From NCBI GenBank assembly GCA_020726505.1, contig JAHLEZ010000022.1, positions 186,001-250,000 of the forward strand: 64,000 nt of DNA, written 5' to 3'. Positions within the stretch are counted from its first letter, which is position 1. Each line of letters opens with the position of its first letter. The translations under genes and the position numbers were made by a program. This stretch comes from Leptodontidium sp. MPI-SDFR-AT-0119. Taxonomy: Eukaryota; Ascomycota; Leotiomycetes; Helotiales; Leptodontidiaceae. This document shows, piece after piece, positions 46,201 through 58,163 of the stretch. The notes under the pieces were generated by a model. The model saw nothing but the letters and a program-made list of their open reading frames with translations. It had not been told where the DNA came from and made no database searches.

Positions 46201-47510
46201 TTATTTGCTATGTATATTCTTAACCTTTAGTAACACATACGGGGATTAGAAAGATAAAGGCATTACTAAGTCGCAAATATCACTAGAACAGCCTCCCCAC
46301 GGACATAGCTCGATACGTAGTAAACTGTAGTTGCTCTCGACAAAAGGCCCGTAAGGATAAGACCCCTGGCTTCTTATACCCCCTGCTAATCCTTGCTCGG
46401 CCGTATTAACACCTCACGATAGACTTTACGAAGTTACTACTAAATAAGTACGGCTATAACTTCGCTATAGTTATTATTAACCGCTTATTTAAGAAACTAG
46501 TCTCAATACCTTATAACAATACAATTACGGCTAAAGGCATAGTTATTCTCTTCCTCGTTTATTAGACTCGACACTTCGGTATACTAGACTTTATTGTCTC
46601 AGACTAAGGACTTTAGTTCGTCTTCTCCTTTTAGAAAGAGTATTATTGTATCCTCGGGACTAAGGTAAAGCTAATGACGGCGTATAACCCGAACGTCGAC
46701 GGCTAGACAGAAGTAATAAACCGATATATTAAGTAGCGGCTCTGTCCCTTTTACTACTACTACTAAGACAATTAGAGCGACCTCTTATTAATTATAAATA
46801 TCGCTTAACTAACGTTACTACACGAGTCCCTAGGCCGCCTGTCCCCTTTCTAATTACTTAACGGCGTTAAACTAAGGACTTCCTAAGACTTAGTTAACCT
46901 AAAGCCACCGGCTATAGTAACAGAGAAACTCAACCGCGAGGAAGCTTTATAAGTAGCCTTATAAATAAAGGAGGTTATAAAAGTCGCCTAGTTGTCCTTA
47001 AAGGACTAATAAGAGAAAATAAAACGACTAACGAACCGTGGGCGACGCGCCGTTAATTAGGACGTTAGCGACTTAGTATTAGTCGACACTCGGAACTAAA
47101 ATGTCGACCGACCCTTAAGGAAGCTCTCTAATAAGTAGTACGGCCTAGTTAAAGTAATTGCCAAGGAAAGAGAGAGTTAAAGAGTTAAGTTATTAGAGGA
47201 CTAGTTAATTCACCCCGTTTTCTACTCGTACTCGCTCCGCAAGTACGTCGATAACCCCCTACCGGGACAAGCTAAAGCTACGCCGGCACTTATCTAGCTA
47301 CTGCCTAAGCAGGATAAGTGGGAAATTAAAGGCATCCTTGGCTCTAAGGTTATACGGAACAAGCTATTTTACCGTATTAAGTGGCTAAGCGCCGACGAAG
47401 ACTTAAAGTAGTACCTATACTCAGACGCTATAACAGCTCCGCATATAATTAAGAGGTTCTACCTAGAGCATCCGAATACCAAAGGCCCGCCAAGAGCTCT
47501 CTTAAAGTGA
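43260..47510 (+). pseudogene. Gypsy A pol (protease, RT, RNase H, integrase, chromodomain) pseudogene
   Basis: Protease region near 43580-43680 (FPFLVTDLGNADVLINRKFL). RT near 44560-45000: LYVDYRKLNTL, VFPFGLTNSPATF and AYIDDILIYL, with the catalytic YIDD intact. RNase H near 45350-45720 (LETDFSDRVI, ADTLSRRD). The integrase follows, with a zinc-binding and core region at about 46200-46800. The C-terminus (about 47310-47490) reads KWEIKGILGSK, KLFYRIKWL and FYLEHPNTKGPP, the layout of a chromodomain in chromoviruses. Ends at TGA 47508-47510. Stops at TGG- and CAA-type positions throughout. Confidence 0.88.
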
Positions 47511-47595
47511 CTAGAGGCTTATAACGCTAGTATTAACGACTACAACGACCTTAAGGACGACACAGTTATAGCTACAATTGCGCGGACGTAGTTTT

Positions 47596-47612
47596 TTCGG
47601 AGGGTGGGGTAA
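47596..47612 (+). other. Gypsy A polypurine tract
   Basis: CGGAGGGTGGGGTAA directly precedes the 3' LTR. Confidence 0.7.
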
Positions 47613-47914
47613 TATTACGACTTATAATACGCCTCGCATTTTAACCGACACTAGCTCGTAGTATCGCTGGCTATACGACGGCGCTAAGCCCAATAGGGAA
47701 GACTAAGTGGCGAGCCTGCGACATATTAATGTAAATGGCACTCGACTACGCTAGGCCCTATTAGGAGGGTCCTTTATATATATATACTCGAGCCCTCCCT
47801 TACAGGGAGCTCTCCTTTTCTCCTTGTCTTTTCTTCTCGATTCTGAGCGTAGCCTTAGGCCCAAATACAAAGCTTGAGTCAACTCGCCGTATCAACCTCT
47901 GGCTAGCCGTAACA
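47613..47914 (+). repeat. Gypsy A 3' LTR (302 bp)
   Basis: Collinear with the 5' LTR; starts TATTACGACTTA (RIP-type changes in TGTTACGACCTA) and ends GCCGTAACA. Confidence 0.92.
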
Positions 47915-48300
47915 TTATGTAAGAGCCCCTTGATATAAAAAATATTACTTTAATTACTGATAATAATTTATTAATTAAAGCTAATCAAATGAATGATTCT
48001 GTAATAACTGAAGAATTAAACTACAGTAGAAAAGCTTCTACTTTTAGAAATATTCGTGGTGATTTATAATCTAAATATTTAGAATTTTGCTTACGCTATT
48101 TTGATTTTTTTGAAGTTAATAAATCAAGCTTTATTATTAATTCTTTTTTAAATAACTTAGAAATTAATAATATAATTATTAATAATAATAATATAGTTAT
48201 TAATAATAATAAGCAAACCACTTCAAATTCTTTAGCTTTACGTTATTCAAAGCCGCAAATGGAGTCTAATTTAGATTTTAGTTTATCTAATACTAAAAAA
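47915..48300 (+). pseudogene. Second OrsD/tyrosine-recombinase-like gene, 3' part
   Basis: Continues in frame after Gypsy A and one TTATG copy are removed. Reads EPLDIKNITLITDNN, then NQMNDSVITEELNYSRKASTF, then KYLEFCLRYFDFFEV. This lines up with QSGHRPIQRATTY of the intact gene with the same nine-residue step to Tyr; the His position is Asp here. Past about 48130 it becomes Asn-rich and low complexity, with stops, and ends in no clear place. Confidence 0.55.
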
Positions 48301-49303
48301 CATACTCGCTAAGCTTCTTCTATTAATAGTTCTTTAAATAATAATTAAGTTATTAAGAAAATTAAAATTAGAAACTTAAATTTCTTATTTAGGGTTAAAG
48401 TTAGGGGGTTTATATTGCACTAATTATACGCCGAGTACTAGTATACATATTAAAAGAAACTATAGCCGTCTATACCGATGCGCCTACTCTACTAATTTAA
48501 GTTAATAAGACCTCTTTAGACTATACTATACTTACTACTAATATTTCTAAGAGAATTCCGCGTTCCGCTTCTATCTAATACTATTATAATATTAATAATG
48601 CCTACTCGTAATCCGGTTACGCGCTCTTATAGACAGTCCTAATTATAATCCTAAAACGTATTCTTAAATTTATAAAAGGTACTTTATAATACTAAATCCG
48701 TGAAAAGTCCGTTATAATAGCTTATAAGTTAGTCTAAAAGGAGTAATATACCCCCTATTAAATACTAATAAAAGAGAGGTCTATTATATATTAAAGTAAA
48801 ATTTATTACTAAGGTTTAAAAACCCGACCTAATAACTTATCTCCTTATCTAATAAGGTTTTATTATAGCCCCTCTTACTACTTAAAATAAAGCGATATTT
48901 AGCCTTATTCCTAAGAACAAGGAGTTTTATTTTATATATAGTAGTATATCTTTTATAAGATTAATGTTAAGACGTCTTAGTTCTTTTTTTAAACTTATTT
49001 TTATAAAAGTTATCTCGTTTATCTCTTTATTTTAGGCTTTCTCGTTACTCGCAGTCCTTTTTATTTCCTTAGAGTACTTCGTTACCTCCTCTATAAGACT
49101 TGCCGTAATCTTCTTATACTTAAGGGATTTATAAGACTTAATACTCGAGGCATTTACTTCTTTCTCCGGACTTAAGCTTTTGCCGAGGTATATTATAATC
49201 CTCTATTATCGGTTCTCGCTTCCGAGTTTATATAATATCCGAACTAAGACTAATTTGTGACTCTTTATTAACTTACTTAATTAATAATACTTTTATTAAT
49301 ATC

Positions 49304-49514
49304 TTAAGTTAATAATAAGTTTAACGACTTCTTAAGTCAGCGATAAGTTTAACGACTTCTTAAGTTAGTAATAATTTTAACGACTCCTTAAGTTAATAAT
49401 AAGTTTAACAACGTCTTAAGTTAATAATAAATTTAACGACGTCTTAAGTTAGTAATAAGTTTAACGACGTTTTAAGTTAGCGATAAGTTTAACAACGTCT
49501 TAAGTCAATAGTAA
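49304..49514 (-). repeat. 28-bp minisatellite, about 7.5 copies
   Basis: Seven full head-to-tail copies of a 28-bp unit (plus-strand form TTAAGTTAATAATAAGTTTA then ACGACGTC) from 49304 to 49499 and a partial eighth. Copies differ by C/T and G/A changes. The unit is not a multiple of three, so it is non-coding, likely in the LINE-2 3' region. Confidence 0.9.
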
Positions 49515-50399
49515 AAAAAAAAGGGACCTGTGATAAGACATTTCTTATTTCTAAGAAATAACTCGTTATAAGTCAAGACCCGACTAAGAATTAAACTTAA
49601 GTTTCCTCTTAAATTATATAATATAAGAAGCGTCTTAATTATTATATTACTAAGGCTGTAATATTTAATTCTCCTTTATTAATTTCCTTATATAAGGGTA
49701 TTATATAAGTGTCACCTTTCTTTATTATACTCGTGCTTATAAGTCGTCTTTATTAATCCCCCGCTTCTTTTATAAACAAAACCGCGTCTTTTACTTCTAT
49801 TACTTACACTTACTTAAGTTTATCTTAAATTATTTATAAAACCTTTATTACTTTTCTAATTTACTTAATCCTTAACTAAAAATTAATTATAATAAAGTAG
49901 TTTATATTACTTACGCTTAACTCTTATTATAATTACTACTTAATTGCCCTCTCTCTTCGTATTAACTAAACTAGATACTTCTAAGTCGAACACACTTCTT
50001 TATACCCCCAGCGGAATTTTCTCCCTTTATTATAGTTATAAACGTACTTATATATAAAAACGCCCTATTAATATTATAAAAGTAATACTTAATTATATAT
50101 TAATATTATTAAGTAAATATCGACGCCTGTCAAAGATTAAGTACTCCTTAGGATTATCTTAATTAAGTAGGCCTAATTTGCGTTCTAATTAACTATTACC
50201 TTCTTTATAGTAGATATAAATCAGGATAATATTATAGGGATTATTAGCTCAAAGGTCGATGTCCTTTAGAACTAATAATATAACGGCTAAGTCTATAAAT
50301 CTATTATAAATCGGCATAAGTAATACTATAAGAGTTATTATAAGGGGCTTTCTCGTAGTATTTACTTATTATTTAACTAATACTAAAGATATAGTAATT

Positions 50400-53300
50400 A
50401 TAAGCGCTATAAGAAGCTTAATAAGCTAAAGAGGTTAATAGTTAACTTCTCCTTTATTAGCGCTGTATTCGCTATCTAGCTAATAAGTCGGTCGTAGTCT
50501 GTCGTCGCTTAAGCGAAGTCCCTAAGGTACTCTTAAGCTCACGCCTAAAGTAATAGGGCCTTATACTTAAGCATCAGGCTAAGAAACTACTTAAAGATCC
50601 CTAGGCGGTCTACGGGGATTTACCTGTCACTTTGCGACCTTAAGTATACTATCCGCTATAGAGTGGCCTAAATATAAAGCTAGAAATACGACTTAAAGTC
50701 GACTTTAGTATTACTTACAAGGAACTTAAGGTACTTATACGTCACTTTTACTAGGATCTCCTCACTGTATATAAAAACTAGATATAAGGGTTACGTTATT
50801 ATAATATTATACTTAGTAAGGTTTAATATAATATAGTTCGAGATTATCTAGGCCTCGACAATACTTAATAAGCAAAGGAGGTCTACTTAAGAATCGACTA
50901 ATAAGACCCTATTATTTATGTAAAAGAAGTACTCCGAGACCTTTTCGCTTATTTAATTTAGTTCCTTAAGGAGATTATTAATAAAGATATTAAATAACTA
51001 AAGTAATAAGGGAAACCCTTATAAGATTCTTTACGTTCACAGGAATTAAGTAATAATAATATTATTAATTAATAGTCTTAATTTTAAGTTAATAAATATT
51101 AAGCCTCGTAAGAGCTAGCGAATATATACCGGGTAACGCCGCCTTACTAACTTATTATCGAGTAAAGTATAATCTACTACGTCAAACGCCGACTTAAGGT
51201 CAAGGAAGTAAGCTATTAATTATTCCTTAAATACGAGTAAGGCGTGTATTATTGCCACGTTATTAAGCGTCGAGTAAGTCCGTCGAAAGCCGGCCTAGCT
51301 ATAGTGTAGCCGGGCCTACGATTAGTGCTAATAATCTAAGAGGAGGAGCTATTTAAAGACTTTACAAAAGATATAAATAATAAAAATAAGCCGTAAGTTA
51401 TTTATATTTCGCGGCTTCTTTAAGTCCTTATTTAATAAGTAAATCTCGGACTAATTCTACGCTAGCGGGATTTATATCTAGCGTTAATAAGTGTTATAAA
51501 GTAATAAGAGCTAGTTAATTAGTGAAGTAGTCGAGGTACTCTTTAAGAACTAAATATAAATCCCGTTTACTTTATAACTCTTATTTACTACTTAAAAACA
51601 AATCTCCTTATAAAGCTACTCCCTTAACTAAGCTTTAATAAGCTTATAGTTCTCTAAATTACTAGCTTAAAAAGGGGTTCCCCGCTATTACTCTTAAAAA
51701 AGAGCTAAGTTCTCGGCCACGGCATTAATCTCCTTCTCTTAGGCTTACGAGGTAAAGACAATTAAGCGGTTCTCCTTAGACGACTTACACGCCTACTTAT
51801 AAAGACGAACACTTGACTACGACGTTATAACGGCTTCTAGGGGGATATCTAAGGATTAGTATAATTACTGTCTTATTATTTATTATAAAATAAGTTAATA
51901 TTACTTTATTAGCTTCTAGTTTATTACGTTAATTAAATCCCAGGTTATAAAGGGGCAGTCGTCTCCCTTAATCCGCTAATAAATAAGATCTTATATATTC
52001 GTAGTGGCTAGTCGGCTAATCTAAAAGCGGGCTATGTCATTTTCGAGGACCACTTATTAAGGAGATATTATTACCCCTAAGGTATACTTATAATCGGTCT
52101 TGAAGATCTAATTAAGTATTAGTTTTAACTGCGGCGGCTCCTTATTACGCGCAAAGTAGTGATTAGTAGTTAGTTTTAACCTTAAGACGCTCGGCTTAAA
52201 GTATTTAAAGCCGGTCTAGACTAAGAATTCCCTAAATGCTAACCGTCGATTTATTAGACTAAGTAACCCTTTTTATTAGAGCGGGTTAAGGAAGCGGGTG
52301 TTAATATCGCCTAAGATAATCGTCGAGTACTTAAGGGAATCGAGTACCTTAGTTACCTCGCTCGTCGATATCGTCTTAAGGGGGAAGTACACCCCGCTAA
52401 TCGTCTCCTTATTTATAGTAAAAGTAATACTATACGAGGTCGCTTTAACCTTTTTAACCCGACCTTTGCCTTAATAAGTCTTAATAAAGTAAATCCCGCT
52501 ATAAGCCCGCCCTAACTATAACGTCTTAACCGGCTTTAGTGTAGTCGAAATTAGACGGCGATTACTCTTGTACTAATTATAGTTAAAGAATTAAGTCTTA
52601 GTAAGAAATAAGTAATTAAAGCGCGACTCGAGTATCTCTTGGCACGCCTTCCACGCCCCTCGATCCAAGCCCTGTACATTCACGTATCTTATACGAAGGC
52701 TTATAGTAAGGTATTAAGAGAGGCGTTATTAATAAGGTGAAGTCTTAAGCGAGGGTATTTAAGGGGGCTAAGCGAGCGACGGCGGGACCTTAAGTAAGGG
52801 GCTTAATAAAGCCGCTTCTTAGTTCTAGTAGTAATCTCCTTTTCTTTAGGCCCTTAGAAGGCGTAGTAATTATATAATCGCAGTTAATAATTAAACTCTT
52901 TACTAATAAGAAGATTCGCCTTAGCCTCGTCCCGGATAGGCTTATAATCGGCGACTAAGGCTACTAAATATTAACACTTTACTAATACTCGCGTTACACT
53001 AGTAACTTACTAATTCTCAAGTTCTGGGTCGTCTTTAAGTAAGATAGTGACGCCGGCGGAGCTATATAAGGCCTCGTCCCTCAGAGAGGGCGGGGGAGAG
53101 TCTAGTGGGATATTTTCCTTGTCTTAAGGGTACTAGAAGGCCTTAAGGGACTTAATCTTCTCTATAGTCGATAATAAGAGCGATCGGCTCCCGGCCTAAA
53201 CTAATAGGAGAGAGGAGGAGCTGGAGTTAGGCGGGATTTTTAAGCCACGCGAATCGCTCGAATCTGCAAAGGCCTACTAGATCGTTTCTTTGCGATACTG
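50400..53300 (-). pseudogene. LINE-2 polyprotein (endonuclease plus RT) pseudogene
   Basis: Upstream text around 53060-53110 reads NIPLDSPPPSLRDEALY. The endonuclease is seen at 52280-52480: ISGVYFPLKTIS, then IILGDINTRF, the GD-x-N motif of APE nucleases. The RT lies at 50880-51240: AYFLDLKSAFDVVDY, later LFNIFINNLLKELN, then FFYINNRVLL at about 50910, where YADD-type Asp pair has become Asn-Asn (G-to-A type). Dense TAA and TAG codons. No full-length protein is possible. Confidence 0.7.
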
Positions 53301-53460
53301 GACCTGCTATTAATGGACCTACTAAATAGATTTGATAGCTAGGTCTACTTGTAACCCGAGTTGGAGTAGGCCCTGGCTTGCGCCCCGGAGCGCTAAGCTG
53401 CGTAGGACCTGATGAAAGGGGAAATCAGGGTCAGGGTCAGGATAGGATTTTGGGGTTTTA

Positions 53461-53888
53461 AGGTATGTTCTGATTCAAAATTACTTAGAACTAATAATGT
53501 ATTTGTTTATATTACTATTGAGACGTTGTGGTGGAAGGTATAGTTGATTAAAGAGAGGTGCTGTAGTGTTACGCTTCCTGATTCAGCGAAAAGCTGAGAT
53601 ACTGCCGGTCTCTTACCGCCTTCCGAATCGAGGTTTTTCAATTACTAAGGTTAAACACAACGAGTAGTGATAGTTTTTAATAAAACAATAGGATTATATA
53701 AACTAATTCCATATTAGAGGGTTAAATAGAAAAATAATAGAAAAATAATTATAAAATATATATTACATGAATTATAAAGTTAATAGATTATTAGTATCGC
53801 TTAGATTACTTAAATAGGGTTTTTCAACCATCCCTTAATCTTACACTTCACGGTCAGCTCTCCTGATTAATCCTTCTGCATTATCAAA
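53461..53888. other. Upstream region of the AT-hook gene
   Basis: Composition is mixed. 53530-53650 is GC-normal; 53680-53820 is AT-rich. No gene, TIR or LTR was found. Must include the promoter of the gene at 53889. Confidence 0.45.
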
Positions 53889-56800
53889 ATGTTATCCCAA
53901 AAGAAACGTGGCGGTCGGCCAAAGAAATACGCAGATGCAGATACTTCGAGAAGAGCGAATATCGAAGGCAATCGCCGCCGTCGAGAAAGGAAAGCCCTCC
54001 AGCTCTTTGGCCCAGCCGACTTTATTGCGTTCGAGCCGTTGCTCTCAGATGTACTACTTGACACTGCTCCCGAAATTGGCCTCCGAGCGAGTCGCGATAT
54101 TCGAATTCCTCGAGAACACGATGTCCAGCAAGATGATAGACAACCAAGCAAAGATCCACTACACGGAACCTAACCAAGCGAAGCTCCACTTAGCCCGCAA
54201 CTGAATACCCCACCCCCGACGCAGATTCCTACATCCGACGAAGACGCCGAAATTGCTAGGCAGATCGAACAGACTCGAGCCGACGAACAAGAGACGGATC
54301 TCGAGCGACGTGAATATAATGCTGAAATCACTCAACATATGACTGCTGCTGAAATTCTGCTTGGAATGCGGTCGGCCGGTACAAGAAGTGAGGCGGAGGT
54401 AGAAGAATCACAAGCGGCAGGAGGAATTGCACGCAATATGGCACCCCCAGACTTGCAAACAATTGAGGGATCAGAGACGGCTGCTGTGCAAGAGAGAGCG
54501 AGTGAAGAAGAGTCCCAGCGTTCTTGCTTTCTACACCTTAGCTTCGAAGATGGTCCGATTATGTGGGATAATAATAGCGTTATTGCGTCAGACCACTCAA
54601 ATAGACTAGCAGACATCGACAGAGCTCGAGAAAACGCGGTACCGTCACAGGCACCACAGACACCGGCTCAGCGTAGCCTGCCTTTGTTACAACCATCAAG
54701 TCGAAGTTCTGCTAGCAGCGGGCGGAGCAAGTCATTCCCCGCTCAGAAGAATAACCTTTTGTCTTGGATGAACGTATTACTAAGCAGGCCATCTGTAAAC
54801 AGCAATGGTTCAACCCTAGCCAGACAGAGACGTCCAAGTGATTCTTCACCTTCGCCTGCCCTATCAGTGATTCAAACAGCAGCTGCCACCAATCCTGCCC
54901 CGGCAGCACATGTTCCTCCAGGACTATCCCCTCGCCCAGAACCGGCAGCTATTCCAGAGCCCATAGCCCCGCGAGATGCAGTAGCTTCCCCAGTTCTAAC
55001 TGAGCGGACAGCCTTGAAGCTTGCCAAGCAACTTCGGAATTTTCAAGGCTGTACTCACGTGCAACACCACGAGGCAGACCGGTTGCATCAAGAGCATCAT
55101 CAGCGTCCCGATGTACATTCTGAATGCTGTTCTCTTGGACAGATCACTGGGGTTCTGCGTGGAAACAACAGAGCAGCGCCTCTTCCAGATGTTTTGCGCA
55201 GCCCTAAGTTGATGAAGCCAGCAGACATTAATGGCCTTGATTACCGGGCCGCTTTTGAAGGTTCTGACGTACCAGCTGCTCCTGATGGTACAGAGGCTCG
55301 TGATGAACATCTGCCTAAGAATCTGTGCTTATCGCAATACCACGTTACTAGTAAGAAGAATCGTCATGCAAAGATGGCGTTCGATATTGATAGTACGTGC
55401 TGTTTTCCCAGCAGCCTAGGCGTGGCTCGTCAAGGGATCAATTGGTTCCCTAAAGGCCATGCGGTTCTGAATCTCACTGCCGATATCCACTTTGGGTTGA
55501 AGGTTCCTGTATATGGCAAGCGTGGGGTATTGACGCAGGCATATACCCCCCTTCACAAGATTCCCCATTACTGCTTCGGGACCGTGGTTGGTATGACGAC
55601 CCTTTTGATCTACGTCTTCTTCCCTGCCCTGCATCGTGATGGCGACTATGAGCATTCCACCTACCTCAGTAAGCAAGACCAAGAGCTGTGGTATGATGCG
55701 ATCCTGAGCCCGGCCTTGAACAAAACCGTGGATTCTTCAAACGTTACTATACATTATCCTGCGACTGCTCGTATCGTCGAAATCGACTCTACTGCTATTT
55801 CTGGGGAACGTTTTTCTCGGAAAGATTCTTCAAGGGAACAGCTTTTACACTACACTATTCAGCCGCAGTACCTCGACGCTCTATGGAGCCTGATTCTCGA
55901 GAGCATTGCTGCGAACCCTGGATGCCATCGATTCCAAGGAGCAACCCTCTTTATGCATGCCAAAAATACGAAACTGGATTTTATGGATAAGGCGGGGAGT
56001 CTTAATACGGCTTACAATAGCTGGGAGAATCAGTGGTCTAAGGCAACTGATCCACAGTTCTATAATAAGGATCACACGTTTGTCGACCTTGCAAAGCAAG
56101 TCACGTCAGAGGACAGTGCTCTGCCATACGATGAGATTCCAGCACATCATGAGGCCGAGGTGTTTTTATAGAAGAAGTGTTATCTAGATGCGTATGCAGG
56201 CACGCGGAGAGTCCTGAGCGCTAATGGAAGCCCAGCGAAGGGGAATCCTAAACGCTCTACGTACCCATGGGCAACGATGCGGGACACAATGGGCCAGACC
56301 TTCTTCGCAACGCCGCGTGGAAAGGAAAGCCAAGACGGCCTAGTATACTCTCAATTCTACAACTTGATCAAGACCCCGTTTGACACGTCGAAAGTGTATG
56401 TCTTTGATAATGAATCCCTTGAGAATCTGGCCTTGGACCCTAGATACATCCGGTCGCTGCAGCAGGAGGGTGGCGGTATTTCCTTTTCTAAGGCCGTTTG
56501 CGAGTTTGGCTACCTCCACGGTAAGAAGCGGGCGTATGCTAACCTGCTTGACAACCGGTGGAAGTCATATGGTATCCGAGAAGAGCATCGCATCTCCTTG
56601 ACCATAATAGAAGAGATCTATTAACAATGGCGTGATTGGGATCTATACAACGATGAGATCGATGATGCCCGGCCTCCACTCCCTTACTATATCGTCCCTA
56701 CTAAAGAGCTTCTTGGGTTTCTTTACGCCCAGATCAACAAATACTGTTTCCTGTTCGAGCATATTCTCGCCCACACAGCCATGACCTATTCACTGCCAGA

Positions 56801-58163
56801 AACGATTGTTATGGTAACGGCATTAAGGGCACTCCGGTTCTGCTATAGCAGTAACCAGCTCCAGCGCGAGTCACTGTTATACAAGGATCGGTGGGAGAAT
56901 ATCCGGAACCAGAGGCCGGTCATAAAGGAGGGCATGGGTATGCGGGATACCATTCAGCGCTGCGGGCTAGGTTGGTTCTTGCCGAAGTTTAACTAGGTGA
57001 CGCTGCGATTGGCACCACCGCATGGAGAAAATATCCTAGTAGGGAATGTGCTTATGCATGAGGAGTACAAACGAAGGTGGCGAGCGGTGAAAGACCTGCG
57101 GGACGTATACGTTCGCTTTAACCAGGCCGAGTCATGGTATGATCGGTACAATGTGCAACAAAGCTTACCTCTCTTAGCTAAGTGGCTTGAATACCTCCAT
57201 GTCCTCAACCTAGAACAGTTCGATACAGATGTCTGGAAAGCTATACTAAAGAGCAATAAGCGGTCCCCGGAATTGACCCCTGAGGCGATCCAGCAGAAGG
57301 GAGAGATCCGATTCTGGTTCCACGACATGAAGAACATGTTTTCTATCGATCATAGCATCGGTCCACCTCACTTTGTGACCGGAAACAAGATGCGGTTCGA
57401 GACGGTCGCTGGCCTCCTGGACTTTTTATTCCTCTGGGAAGATGGCCAGGAACGCCCTAGGTGGGGCAACAGGCCATACCGAGCCATTCTCCAAAAGAGC
57501 TTCGAGCTAATTGAGCGGCGTCTAGGATATAGAAAGGCCGAAGAGTGGCTGGACGAGTTTTTCCAGCTGATTCGCTTGACACATTGGGTCCTCCCATACC
57601 CATCAAACGCCTATTTTATCATGTCTACAAAAACCAACCGTAATCAAGGCCTGAAGGGGCGAATGATGTGGTTCTCGGTTGTGTATGCCAACCCGGAGAA
57701 AGTAGCCCTCCCTATCCGCTCCCACCCGCGCACACTGTACGATATCCTTTGGAATGCCCGGCGGGAGGCGTTTGGCGATGGGCGGGATCAGCAGGGATGG
57801 AGTACAGTGCAGCTCATCAGTGCATGTCGAGCCCAGGGAGTGAAGATATACGGCCGAGAAGAGGCTGAGGAGTACTGGGTGGTTGGGAGGACTGCTGGCC
57901 TGAAAGGATTCAAGCCGGTGTGGGAGCGGACTCGCCCAGCACGGCTAGAAATGTTAGAGCAGATCAAAGGGAAGAGTTTAGATGAGCTGGAAGATTTGAT
58001 GGGCCGGTTTGGCCGGGACCTTACTGGCAATGATATACAGGATGCCGTCGAGGACGTTGGGGATAGTGCTAGAGTTCGAAATAATGGCGAGGAGAGTGAT
58101 AACGATAGTCAGCCTCGTTCTGCTGGTTCTGGCAGCCTTTTTGTACCGTCTGTAGATAGATGA
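53889..58163 (+). pseudogene. Large AT-hook protein of unknown function, four in-frame stops
   Basis: One frame runs 1424 codons from ATG 53889 to TGA 58161-58163. Residues 8-14 (GGRPKKY) form an AT-hook, followed by an Arg-rich stretch, so DNA binding in the nucleus is likely. A Ser/Pro/Ala-rich linker covers about residues 200-380. The conserved-looking core starts near residue 495 (AFDIDSTCCFPSSLG, then LNLTADIHFGLKVP, STYLSKQDQELWYDAI) and runs to about residue 1360 (SYGIREEHRIS, CFLFEHILAHTA, TRLTHWVLP-like text). Premature stops: TAA 54171, TAG 56169, TAA 56622, TAG 56994; each is one CpA/TpG transition from Gln or Trp. I cannot assign a domain family. Light RIP suggests a multi-copy, perhaps mobile, gene. 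No TIR or LTR found around it. A hypothetical protein by any honest label. Confidence 0.7.

Larger units (their letters stand above)
41327..47914 (+). mobile_element. Gypsy family A: complete 6,588-bp chromovirus-type LTR retrotransposon, RIP-degraded
   Basis: LTRs of 302 bp at 41327-41628 and 47613-47914, flanked by the same 5-bp TTATG (41322-41326 and 47915-47919). The internal region codes on the plus strand for gag with a zinc knuckle, protease, RT, RNase H, integrase and a C-terminal chromodomain-like segment. A polypurine tract precedes the 3' LTR. Many TAG and TAA stops at Trp and Gln sites. Confidence 0.93.
48421..53460 (-). mobile_element. LINE-2: APE-type non-LTR retrotransposon, heavily RIP-degraded
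   Basis: Minus-strand element with endonuclease and reverse transcriptase remnants (52700-50400), upstream sequence from about 53460, and a long AT-rich 3' part that includes a 28-bp minisatellite. Neither end is fixed by a target duplication; both limits are set by where readable element sequence and neighbouring features stop. It differs from LINE-1 and LINE-3 in sequence. Confidence 0.65.

Noticed and set aside
49304..49514. Regular 28-bp repeats as a CRISPR array
   Set aside because: Units are head-to-tail without spacers, and the DNA is fungal.
53867..57337. Minus-strand and off-frame open stretches across the AT-hook gene
   Set aside because: All are explained as shadows of the single plus-strand frame, which is open across them apart from four stops.
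53889..58163. Interpreting the four stops as introns or recoding
   Set aside because: The frame is continuous on both sides of each stop with no nearby GT-AG pair needed, and each stop is a single RIP-type transition from Gln or Trp.
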